In this document: positions 57,001-64,000 of the stretch, in pieces
Layout of the letters: the number at the start of each line of letters is the position of its first letter
Numbering within the stretch: the first letter of the stretch is position 1
Assembly: GCF_036588685.1 (NCBI RefSeq)
Contig: NC_086378.1
Span: 76,587,127-76,651,126, forward strand
Reading direction: 5' to 3'
Origin: Mytilus trossulus
Taxonomy: Eukaryota > Mollusca > Bivalvia > Mytilida > Mytilidae
Length of the DNA: 64,000 bases
Position numbers and translations under genes: made by a program
Notes under the pieces: model-generated
Told to the model about the DNA's origin: nothing
Databases searched by the model: none
The model's input: only the letters and a program-made list of their open reading frames with translations

Positions 57001-59467
57001 AGGAAAAACTTCTTTCATATACACAACGAACAGGTGTTCTTTCTTTATTATTCAAGAAAAATGATCCATTATCTTTAGACAATTATCGTCCGATATCATT
57101 ATTAAATGTAGATTTGAAAATACTATCTCATGTTTTAGCACAGCGACTAAAAAAACTTCTTCCTAAATTAATTAATGAAGATCAAACCGGATATGTAAAA
57201 AATCGTTTTATTGGATTTAATTTACGGCAAATCCAAGATATAATGGACTATGCAGAATCAAACGGAATAGATGGGGCTATAATATTTGTTGATTTTACAA
57301 AAGCTTTTGATTCTTTGGAATGGGAATTTATGTTAAGTGTTCTAAAGAATTTTGGTTTTAATGAATCATTCATATCATGGGTGGAAACATTATATAAGGG
57401 AATACAGACGTGTGTAATAAATAATGGATGGGTATCCGAAATTTTTGAAAACTCTAGAGGAATCCGTCAAGGGTGTCCTTTATCGGCTTTACTTTTTGTT
57501 TTATCAGTCGAAATTATGGCCGAGCGATTGAGGCAAACCTCAGACATTAAAGGTTTTCGTGTTACTATAGATAATAAAACACATAGCATTAAAATATCAC
57601 AATTAGCTGATGATACAACTCTGTTTTGTAGTTCAAAATCAGATATATCTAAAGCTATGAATATAATTGAAACATTTGGCTCTTTCTCAGGGTTAAAGCT
57701 AAATCGTAATAAAACAGAAGGAATTTGGATTGGGGCGCTTAAAAACAGCGTAGATAAGATTGAAGGCATACGCTGGACCGACAAACCCGTCAAAGCTTTA
57801 GGTATTTATTTTGGTCACGATAAACTTCAATGTGAAAAGTTAAATTGGGAACCTAAAATAGATAACATGAAATCATTAATTAAAACATGGGAAAAAAGAA
57901 AATTAACAATGGTTGGGAAAATATTGATCATAAAATCTTTAATATTACCAAAATTTACATTTTTGGCTACTTCGTGTAAAGTTCCAGAGATTTACTTGAA
58001 AGAAATTGAAAGCTCTGTTTCAAATACATTTGGGAAGGAAAAAATGACAAAGTAAAAAGAAACACACTTATTGGAGAATACCAAAAAGGGGGGTTAAGAA
58101 TGATCGATTTTGATAGTTATTTTACTGCACTGAAAGCCTCATGGGTCTCAAAATTAACAACAACCAATATGTCGAATTGGAAGATCATTCCTACTAAATA
58201 TTTTAACAATCTTGGTAAAAACTTTCTTGTTTTTAACATGAATTTAGATAATATTAAATCAATAGATAGACTTGGAAAAATACCCGACTTTTATTCACAA
58301 GTAATTTCAAGTTGGGTTAAAACAGGCGGAGGTTTATCAACATTTTCTAATCACTTCTCTAATATTAGAAAACAGATTATTTGGGGAAATAAATATATTA
58401 AATATCGCAACAAATGCCTGTTTTTCCCGAACTGGGTTAAAAGTGGATTGGTTTATATAAACGACATGTTGGATAGTAAAGGAAATTTATCCGAAAGTTT
58501 TATTTTAAAAAAGTTAATTAATAAAACAAACTGGATTGCAGAGTTTAAGATGTTAAAATCCTGCATCCCAAAAGAATGGATGCAAGTTTTAAAAAAAGAA
58601 AACTCCGTTAAGAGTAAAATCAATATATGTAAGGTTAAATTAAGATGGCAAAATAAACAAATTGAAACAAAAGATATCAATAATAAAATACTCTATAAAA
58701 CTTTAGTAGATACAAAATATACAAAGCCAATCGGTATCAACATTTGGACAAGATATTTAAAATTAGAATACGTACCACAGATGCCATTTGTATATGATTT
58801 TATATTTAAAATTTTAAAGGAAAATAAGTTGAAAATTTTCAGATGGAAACTGCTTCAATATATCATTCCTACAAAGCAGCTACTATTAAAGTGGAAAATA
58901 TCTGAGAACGATAAATGCAACTTTTGTAAAACAAAAGAAGAAGATTATTTGCATTTCTTTATTACATGTTCATTTTTGAAAGATTTTTGGGAGAAAGTAC
59001 ATTATCTTCTAGCCAAAATGAATTTTCAAAACAAGATATTGGCAAAACATATAGTATTTGGATACAAAATATCAGATCAAGGATATAACGGTTTAAATTA
59101 TTTCTTGACAATTTTAGGTTTTTGTATTTACAAGTCGTACTATGTGTCAGAGCAAAAACTGAAATTTTTAGATGTGTATGCTATGTTTATAAAGGAACTA
59201 CGAAGGTTTATGAATGAGAACAAAACAATATCTCATAATGTATTTTTCATAAAGTTAAAAAGATTGATATAATTGATGGAAAAAAATAATGTTTATATTT
59301 ATTTATATTCTGTGTATTTTCCTGGATACTCAGAAAGTATTTCACAGGGATACTTTATTGAAGCTTGGACAATGAAGTAAAGTTGTAACAAGCAATTTGA
59401 TGAATAAAGAATATTTATTTGTTGTAAAAAAAAAAAAAAATAACAGAAGAAAAATAAGATATTTCAT
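51066..59467 (-). CDS. Gene D: small secreted protein, exon 1 split by a LINE insertion
   Basis: Exon 2 (51455-51066, phase 0, acceptor TTTTAG) encodes KYAIARGFDVKAFLKF ... DTAIDLHYNGLNFHN ... and ends in TAA. Exon 1 is in two pieces, 59467-59441 and 52517-52470, with donor GTATTT. The pieces are separated by the LINE plus one copy of its target-site duplication. They form a 25-codon exon ending in phase 0: MKYLIFLLL, continuing into a hydrophobic signal-peptide core and a VCAG-like cleavage site. The ATG has a good context (GCCATGA); an upstream in-frame ATG lies at 59485. The uninterrupted gene would encode about 154 aa with about seven Cys outside the signal peptide. No family recognised. 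On this chromosome the first exon runs into the LINE's poly(T), so the gene is disrupted. A poly(A) signal is possible at 50950-50945. Confidence 0.75.
52071..52235 (+). repeat. Dispersed repeat in gene D intron
   Basis: AAATCACAAAAATACTGAAC, GGAAAGTCCATTATCACATG and AACTGTCATATTCCTGACTT match the family at 39.29 kb. Confidence 0.6.
52516..52533 (+). repeat. 5' target-site duplication of the LINE
   Basis: AATAACAGAAGAAAAATA is repeated at 59439-59456; 16 bp are unambiguous and two A residues merge with the poly(A) tail. It lies in the signal-peptide exon of gene D. Confidence 0.9.
52609..53742 (+). CDS. LINE ORF1: gag-like nucleic-acid-binding protein
   Basis: From the first ATG (MASFSEVVTG) this is 377 aa; an open in-frame stretch runs upstream to the insertion edge without ATG. 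The region around residues 40-215 is probably the RNA-recognition-like fold of L1/Tx1 ORF1 proteins (inference). Two CX2CX4HX4C zinc knuckles follow at ~221-234 (CHKCLKPGHLIYEC) and ~240-253 (CRTCKESGHKMIDC). The last ~120 residues are Ser/Thr/Asn/Lys-rich and look disordered. Such proteins coat the element RNA to form the transposition particle. Termination TAG lies 145 nt before the next ORF. Confidence 0.88.
   Translation: MASFSEVVTGKTQNKQTENNQSETPQRNNTGNFVKPIFLKDEDVHGSVKPPRTLWLTNVEIYNAIGTKVPAECIKGIQRIREMWRLYMDNEEDRLSLLVTGLNLRGRQVPLYSQNPRNPGRLQENTIRIKVKNVPLSADDGQIHRALTLQGCDIQDLFREYLRVNGELTACQTGDRVVISKVLDKTIPRNLQIGKYMARVFHAGQPEFNRSINYENNVKTCHKCLKPGHLIYECPNDWVCRTCKESGHKMIDCPTDLQSEHKNDENSEVDVNESADANLQSNEAQTKEQMSETTDKTSNTSKLKPSQNSSGSSKHSDTKTGSTKNVQISNVSNSGNDKSQQSIDKFVRTPKNARRTAARNHTPPTPTDNIAPKKSKG
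53888..55495 (+). CDS. LINE third ORF, 535 aa, function unknown
   Basis: An uninterrupted ORF whose ATG directly follows an in-frame TAA; its own stop lies 14 nt inside ORF2. I recognise no domain. The protein is rich in Phe, Tyr, Leu, Ile, Lys, Asn and Cys. Hydrophobic stretches occur near residues 38-58, 170-195 and 430-445, but A+T-rich codons alone favour such residues. An in-frame duplication is visible: NWVFPMLYLETL (~115) and YWVFPKLFLEIC (~258), 144 codons apart, in similar DNA (CTGGGTTTTCCC). In ~70% A+T DNA a chance frame this long is extremely unlikely, so it is or recently was translated. No expected ORF1/ORF2 domain is missing, so this is an addition rather than a split piece. 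Confidence 0.75.
   Translation: MEKKSSSNTEFNRSKDEIFKNVGMLLNKIWYKKVNMVLKTLLIKLILCITIQMFVFLRGQLKILESKLWCYINYLIGQKIIFIFRTMINQILHNHLLKYYCMGKKVNQLFYKNWVFPMLYLETLSQCENLSDNRSYSLTKTYSLYYTLLCCFINFNQIYLAVSTTPILSWTSVCSTIILLFAKCILIKFEMFVSEMEMTMYNIYGFIARRSTCEVEILYNYYKIVDDELIKLYHKQRFTCTMSRVLYIKQLCAYLQYWVFPKLFLEICYSKKNRKTTFKQEQGRLHIVIFKTCSCMFEKQLFLTMYLYNVNVSKYNFNMHVHHKSDTFWDLLLVDNKHKPFVASDNKVIYKQTNKNNLGYISKITYLISDVLIFRKHLFQNCKSNPKNHLRMNSKTGFKSIRSSGFSIVCHISKSTFQLQNTQFICLKGLTRTLFLFHLFFSVLQRNPFKPLEVEIFVQIEHVECFIHNVTGDETNFMYLGTSVLHGLIIDTRLNKVANFYLLSIESLYFNVRIDHIDKSTKLNYLLTNHYNDKY
55482..59272 (+). CDS. LINE ORF2: APE endonuclease-reverse transcriptase (frameshifted)
   Basis: Starts MTNINLCTLNVNGIQ. Endonuclease motifs: LLQETHL, LVCLYAPNYRT, VAGDFNE, RIDLILI and TDHQGIVLNF (residues 1-240). 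Reverse transcriptase: LNKSPGLDGLTLEFY, NYRPISLLNVDLKIL, FVDFTKAFDSLEW, GIRQGCPLSALLFVLSVE and QLADDTTLFC (~470-720), of the L1/Tx1 type. Reading stops at 58055, while the homologous sequence continues one base out of frame to 59272 and ends with a CX2CX8HX4C finger (CNFCKTKEEDYLHFFITC). The frame change falls at about 58028-58034 and fits a one-base deletion. Catalytic residues are intact, but the C-terminal third is cut off. Whole length would be ~1260 codons, usual for the family. Confidence 0.9.
59439..59456 (+). repeat. 3' target-site duplication of the LINE
   Basis: This is the second copy of AATAACAGAAGAAAAATA, directly after the poly(A) tail. On the minus strand it is the start of the gene D signal-peptide exon. 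Confidence 0.9.
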
Positions 59468-59604
59468 GGCGACTACTGGCATCATAAATGTGTTGGAATG
59501 TTCAAATATCGTGAAAAACCAAGTCAATTTTCTTCCGGTTTGGAATGACTTTTAGTTTTACTTTCAATATCGTTTGATCTGTTTACTTTAATCAGGATAT
59601 TGCA

Positions 59605-60692
59605 TAATATTATTAATTCGTATATTTTAACAAATTTGATTCGTTTAGGGATAGTCACATGTTAAACTATATTTTCGAAGGTAGAGAGAAAACGGCGGAT
59701 AGCAAAAAGCATATTGACCTGCAAAAAGCATATCGCACGGTTATTTTTAGAATATCTAAAAACCGATATACTTTGTGACGTCATGTAATGATTTTCAGGA
59801 TATTGTTTAACGTTTTGAAACAAATGATATCTGTGATCGATTATTTGACGAAAAAAAATCTTCAAATACATAAGATGTCCAAAAAAAAGTAAATGAAATA
59901 ACAACTAATATGTTGTTATTGTCAAGGAAATAATGTAATATCTATAAAGTTCCAATAAACCTAAATGACGATTTTGATACAAACATGTTCGGAAATTAAT
60001 AATATAACAAATATAGCCTTTGTATGAGGTCAATACAGAATATATCGACCCAAAGAAGTATATCGACCTCGGACTTCGTCCTCAGTCAATATACTTCTTT
60101 CAGGTCAATATATCCTTGTATTGACCTCATACAAAGGCTGTATTTGTATAATATTATTAATTCGTATATTTTAACAAATTTGATTCGTTTAGGGATAGTC
60201 ACATGTTAAACTATATTTTCGAAGGTAGAGAGAAAACGGCGGATAGCAAAAAGCATATTGACCTGCAAAAAGCATATCGCACGGTTATTTTTAGAATATC
60301 TAAAAACCGATATACTTTGTGACGTCATGTAATGATTTTCAGGATATTGTTTAACGTTTTGAAACAAATGATATCTGTGATCGATTATTTGACGAAAAAA
60401 AATCTTCAAATACATAAGATGTCCAAAAAAAAGTAAATGAAATAACAACTAATATGTTGTTATTGTCAAGGAAATAATGTAATATCTATAAAGTTCCAAT
60501 AAACCTAAATGACGATTTTGATACAAACATGTTCGGAAATTAATAATATAACAAATATAGCCTTTGTATGAGGTCAATACAGAATATATCGACCCAAAGA
60601 AGTATATCGACCTCGGACTTCGTCCTCAGTCAATATACTTCTTTCAGGTCAATATATCCTTGTATTGACCTCATACAAAGGCTGTATTTGTA
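59605..60692. repeat. 544-bp tandem duplication, two apparently identical copies
   Basis: Copies start at about 59605 and 60149 and appear identical over all segments compared, including an 80-codon minus-strand open frame present in both. Each copy ends in a foldback: CAAATATAGCCTTTGTATGA plus GGTCAATAC (60008-60036) pairs with 60118-60146 with one mismatch. An inner imperfect palindrome surrounds GAAGTATATCGACCTCGGAC. It lies about 0.1 kb upstream of the gene D start region. Confidence 0.88.
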
Positions 60693-60746
60693 TAATATTG
60701 AATACTGATTATGTCATCTTGGGTTTTTTTTCAAAACATTTCACTA

Positions 60747-61131
60747 AGGATGTACTTAGGTGAGGTTTTGGAATTTGTGTGTTTTTTCCATACGATACAA
60801 GGTAAAAAAAACATTTTGCCCCATAACACACAAATATCTTTTGATAAAAGACTTAATAGCTCATAAAAGGTCATTTAACAAAATTCAAGCAGATTCTTGA
60901 TTTTCTTTCTTTTGATTTGAGGCCCAAAAAATACTAATGCAAATATAAGGTAAAAGTTCGAGTCAACCTTTTCCGACCATATTTTATACACCAAATATCT
61001 CGAAAAGGAGCGCCTTGACCTATCATAATTTTAGATTATTTTGAACCTTAACTAATACTCTTCTTGCTAAAAGCATGAATTTCAAATTCTTGATTTATTC
61101 AATTTTACCTAAGATCACTTACGTACATCCT
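60747..61131. mobile_element. 385-bp MITE with TA target duplication
   Basis: Ends are AGGATGTAC and GTACATCCT, flanked by TA on both sides; the inner bases TTAGGTGA and TCACTTAC extend the inverted repeat imperfectly. The body matches the older copy at 14.4-14.73 kb. Non-coding; Tc1/mariner-like by its TA target. Confidence 0.7.
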
Positions 61132-61290
61132 TAAGTTGTATTAAACATTGAACATTTATTTCCTGTGCCTGAGGGAAATATGAAGATTTGTTCACCTAAA
61201 AATATTCATATTACACGAGGGTGAGAAAATCTTCATATCTCCCGATGCCAAGGGAAACGAATGTTTTATTCCACTGCCTTTACATTTTTA

Positions 61291-62529
61291 GCTCACCTGG
61301 CCCGAAGGGCCAAGTGAGCTTTTCGCATCACTTGTCCGTCGTCCGTCGTCGTCGTCGTCCGTCGTCGTTAACTTTTACAAAAATCTTCTCCTCTAAAACT
61401 ACTGAGCCAAACTAAACCAAACTTGGCCACAATCATCATTGGGATATTTTGTTAAAAAATGTGTGGCGTGACCCGCCAAAACAACCAAGATGGCCGCCAT
61501 GGCTAAAAATAGAACATAGGGGTAAAATGCAGTTTTTAGCTTATAACTCAAAAACCAAAGCATTTAGAGCAAATCTGACATGAGATAAAATTGTTTATCA
61601 GGTGAAGATCTATCTGCCCTGAAATTTTCAGATGAATCGGACAACCCGCTGTTGGGTTGCTGCCCCTGAATTGGAAATTTTAGGGAAATTTGGCTGTTTT
61701 TGGTTATTATCTTGAATATAATTATAGATAGAGATGAACTGTAAAACAGCAATAATGTTCAGCAAAGTAAGATTTACAAATGGGTCAACATGACCAAAAT
61801 GGTCAGTTGACCCCTTCAGGAGTAATTGCCCTTTAAAGTCAATTTTTAACCATTTTTTCGTAAATTTTATATATCTTTTACAAAAATATTCTCGTCTGAA
61901 ACTACTGGGCCAAATTAATCCAAACTTGGCCACAATCATCTTTGAGGTATCTAGTTTAAAAAATGTGTGGCGTGACCCGCCAAAGCAACCAAGATGGCCA
62001 CCATGGCTAAAAATAGAACATAGGGGTAAAATGCAGTTTTTGGCTTATAACTCAAAAACCAAAGCATTAAGAGCAAATCTGACATGATGTTAAATTGTTT
62101 ATCAGGTCATGATCTATCTGCCCTGAAATTTTTAGATGAATCTGACAACCTGTTGTTGGGTTGCTGACCCTGAATTGGTAATTTTAGGGAAATTTTGCTG
62201 TTTTTGGTTATTATCTTGAATATTATTATAGATAGAGATAAACTGCAAACAGCAATAATGTACAGCAAAGTCAGACCTGAAAATAAGGCAACATGACCAA
62301 AATGGTCAATCATAAAATTTGTAAATTTCTACTAACATTTCCACTGAAACTATTGGGCCAAGTTCATTATGGATAGAAATAATACTAAGCAGCAAGAATG
62401 TTCAGTAAAGTAAGATGTACAAACACATCACCATCATCAAAACACAATTTTGTCATGAATCCATTTGCGTCCTTTGTTTAATATTCACATAGACCAAGGT
62501 GAGCGACACAGGCTCTTTAGAGCCTCTAG
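61291..62529 (+). mobile_element. Bivalve Helitron-like repeat with 503-bp internal duplication
   Basis: Begins with a palindrome (GCTCACCTGGCCCGAAGGGC-CAAGTGAGC), then a GTC microsatellite at 61336-61368. Two ~500-bp direct units follow, offset 503 bp (CTTTTACAAAAAT at 61372 and 61875); each has CCAAACTTGGCCACAATCAT and GTGTGGCGTGACCCGCCAAA. The 3' end is AAGGTGAGCGACAC, then a hairpin AGGCTC-TTTA-GAGCCT, then CTAG and T. A terminal hairpin followed by CTRR is a Helitron-like sign, although the hairpin touches CTAG here. Non-coding, non-autonomous. Confidence 0.65.
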
Positions 62530-63703
62530 TTTTACTACTTCTAAACACAAGATATTAGTTAACATAATTGTTTTCCTATCAGTTTTTTTTTCTAATACTT
62601 AACACAACTTACATAATGATAAAAAGAACCGATCAAAAGTTCTTTTCATTTATTTCTGTGTTTAGATCTGAAATAGCTTTTAAAAACGAAATTACTTTAC
62701 TTTCTTTAAAACAAAGTGATCAAAAAGTTTTAAACATTTACTGAGGGTAACGTCACTCAAAGTAATCCCGACATTCAGAGATGGCAGTCCCGACGTTCAG
62801 ATGGGAATATGATACTCAGAAGGAAATGTGAAATAGTCCAAAGATCTGTACAACACTGGATAAACAAAAAACCTTTTGTACAGGTTAATTAGAAAGCGAA
62901 AATAACGCATTACAATAAAAAATTACTAAACATAATACTGAATAACCTAAACATAGTTATCAGAAGAAAATATTTTGTACTTTTCGTCGCCAACAGACTC
63001 ATCAGTGACGCTTGAATAAAAAAGTTCAAAAGTCAAATTGAAGTACGGAGAGTATTGACATTATTGAGAGCTAATATTTCCAAACGCGGCAGATTGGATG
63101 ACACAAACCCAACAAAAACCCTATAAATCAAAAAACTAATTTAGACATAAGAATAAATATAAAGTCTTATTCATTATCTTCTCAAGAAATATGACCGATG
63201 TAGTTATTTAAAATAGGTTTATAGCGTTTGATCATTTATTAACGTACCGGTATTATAGAACACCCGGAAAGTTTTAAAATCATTTATCTGCTGAATATAG
63301 TGATTATATGATGCATTATGTAACATTATAGTAGACTGACACAAAATTCGAAAATTGGTGGCATTAGATCAGATTTATTTTAACTTGGAGACTTCAAAAG
63401 TTTTCGTAATAACGGCTCTTTTAACATTTGACATTCAATAATATATTTTTAAAAAAACCTACCAAAATAAAAGTACAGATTGATTATACAATCGGAACAA
63501 AGTTTCGCGCTCTCCTTTAACAATAATTTCTGTGCATTAGTGGATCATTTACCGGTATAAGTTTTTATAATTGTATGGTGAATAACACTGAAGAAATTCA
63601 GCGTTTCCCTCTGTATTTGAGACCTTGAGAAGTAAAACGTGAGTGTTTACGTTCTTAGATACATTTTATACATTTGAAGGAATTTCCGTGTCATCAACAA
63701 TAA
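62530..63703. other. Intergenic; retrozyme scrap only
   Basis: At about 62972-63014 (-) a partial hammerhead reads GCGUCA, CUGAUGA, GUC...GAC and GAAA, then loses helix III. The rest is A+T-rich with no gene seen. Confidence 0.5.
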
Positions 63704-63773
63704 ATGGATTGTTCTGAAGTTGAAATTAAAGACGCAAACAAACAGCGCAAGACAATCCATAAAGTGCAACATG
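63704..63773 (+). CDS. Possible first exon of an unidentified gene
   Basis: ATGGATTGTTCTGAAG... gives MDCSEVEIKDANKQRKTIHK and ends at CATG|GTACGT, a plausible donor in phase 1. It has no signal peptide and no recognised domain; the remainder would lie beyond the window. It could be chance. Confidence 0.3.
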
Positions 63774-64000
63774 GTACGTCGACACTGTAACGTGTTCAAT
63801 GTCATATCTAGATACAAGCGAAACCGTGATCTTCACCTTACAACTGATAACTTTTTATGGTTGTCACAGTAGACACATTTATTTGTATGGCAAATTATTC
63901 TTTAATGAATGATTTATTTGTTAATTTATATTGCATTTGAACTAGCTGTCAGTAAATGAGAGTACTCTCAGATCTTTGTTGTTGTTGTGATGTACAAGTA

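Larger units (their letters stand above)
52534..59440 (+). mobile_element. 6.9-kb L1/Tx1-type LINE with an extra ORF
   Basis: Limits are set by the duplication at 52516-52533 / 59439-59456 and a 15-nt poly(A) at 59426-59440. Order: ORF1 (gag-like, CCHC knuckles), a 535-codon ORF of unknown function, ORF2 (APE endonuclease + reverse transcriptase, frameshifted), 153-nt 3' UTR. ORF1 reading continues open to the very first bases of the insert (LSVLQNEESESDGDE), so the copy is probably slightly 5'-truncated. Perfect target duplication suggests recent arrival. It is antisense to gene D. Confidence 0.92.

Noticed and set aside
59662-60448. Two identical 80-residue minus-strand frames as duplicated genes
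   Set aside because: They are part of the 544-bp tandem non-coding duplication and have no other support.
61221-62313. Short open frames in the 61-62 kb region
   Set aside because: They are contained in the Helitron-like repeat, and the paired copies differ by its internal duplication.
1-64000. tRNA, rRNA or viral genes
   Set aside because: No cloverleaf with A/B boxes, no rRNA core motifs, and no viral capsid, envelope or polymerase genes were recognised; all RT genes fit LINE or Penelope-like elements.

Overview
The window looks like nuclear DNA of a bivalve mollusc, most probably a mussel of the genus Mytilus. It is A+T-rich, its genes are split by GT-AG introns of 0.5 to 10 kb, there are no operons, and more than half is made of dispersed and tandem repeats. 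Several of these I recognise as typical of mussels: the tGTGGTATGAGTGCCAATGA family, the CGTCTAC...CATCAGTGACGC family and the CACCTGGCCCGAAGGGCCA family. The genus is inferred from these repeats; no marker gene is present.

Host genes, assembled here from splice signals and phase. Gene A (+, 213-5565, 5' end outside the window), gene B (-, 25995-15692, six exons, 535 aa) and gene C (+, 27109-43602, five exons, 248 aa) all encode CUB + LDL-receptor class A + single-transmembrane proteins. B and C are head to head, 1.1 kb apart. Gene D (-, 59467 to 51066) encodes a small secreted protein of unknown family. Its signal-peptide exon is split by a 6.9 kb LINE (52534-59440) flanked by a 16-18 bp target-site duplication. 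Weaker candidates are a degenerate transmembrane/tail exon near 44.1-44.5 kb (-) and a possible first exon at 63704 (+).

Mobile and repeat landscape. 1.06-4.0 kb: a 40/33-bp minisatellite in both orientations. 6.78-11.27 kb: about 132 copies of a 34-bp unit, then about nine copies of a 54-bp derivative (to 11.75 kb). 23.2-25.1 kb: a 51-bp minisatellite interrupted by a Penelope-like 3' end. 28.9-31.2 kb: a 5'-truncated LINE. 31.3-35.2 kb: Penelope-like remnants of two subfamilies, with another copy at 49.3-50.6 kb (-). 40.7-41.95 kb: a 192-bp tandem element. 52.5-59.4 kb: the LINE with an extra 535-codon ORF. 59.6-60.7 kb: a 544-bp tandem duplication with a foldback. 61.3-62.5 kb: a Helitron-like repeat.

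The two most notable items are these. (1) Retrozymes: ~346-351-bp tandem units at 47.36-49.05 kb (+, five hammerhead ribozymes) and 35.93-36.34 kb (-, two hammerheads), plus decayed copies at 45.8 and 63.0 kb. The two families differ by compensatory changes in all three hammerhead helices, so the structure is supported by covariation within this window. The Penelope-like elements are plausible partners. (2) The LINE carries an uninterrupted 535-codon third ORF between ORF1 and ORF2, overlapping the ORF2 start by 14 nt. I recognise no domain in it, and it is too long to be a chance frame in such A+T-rich DNA.
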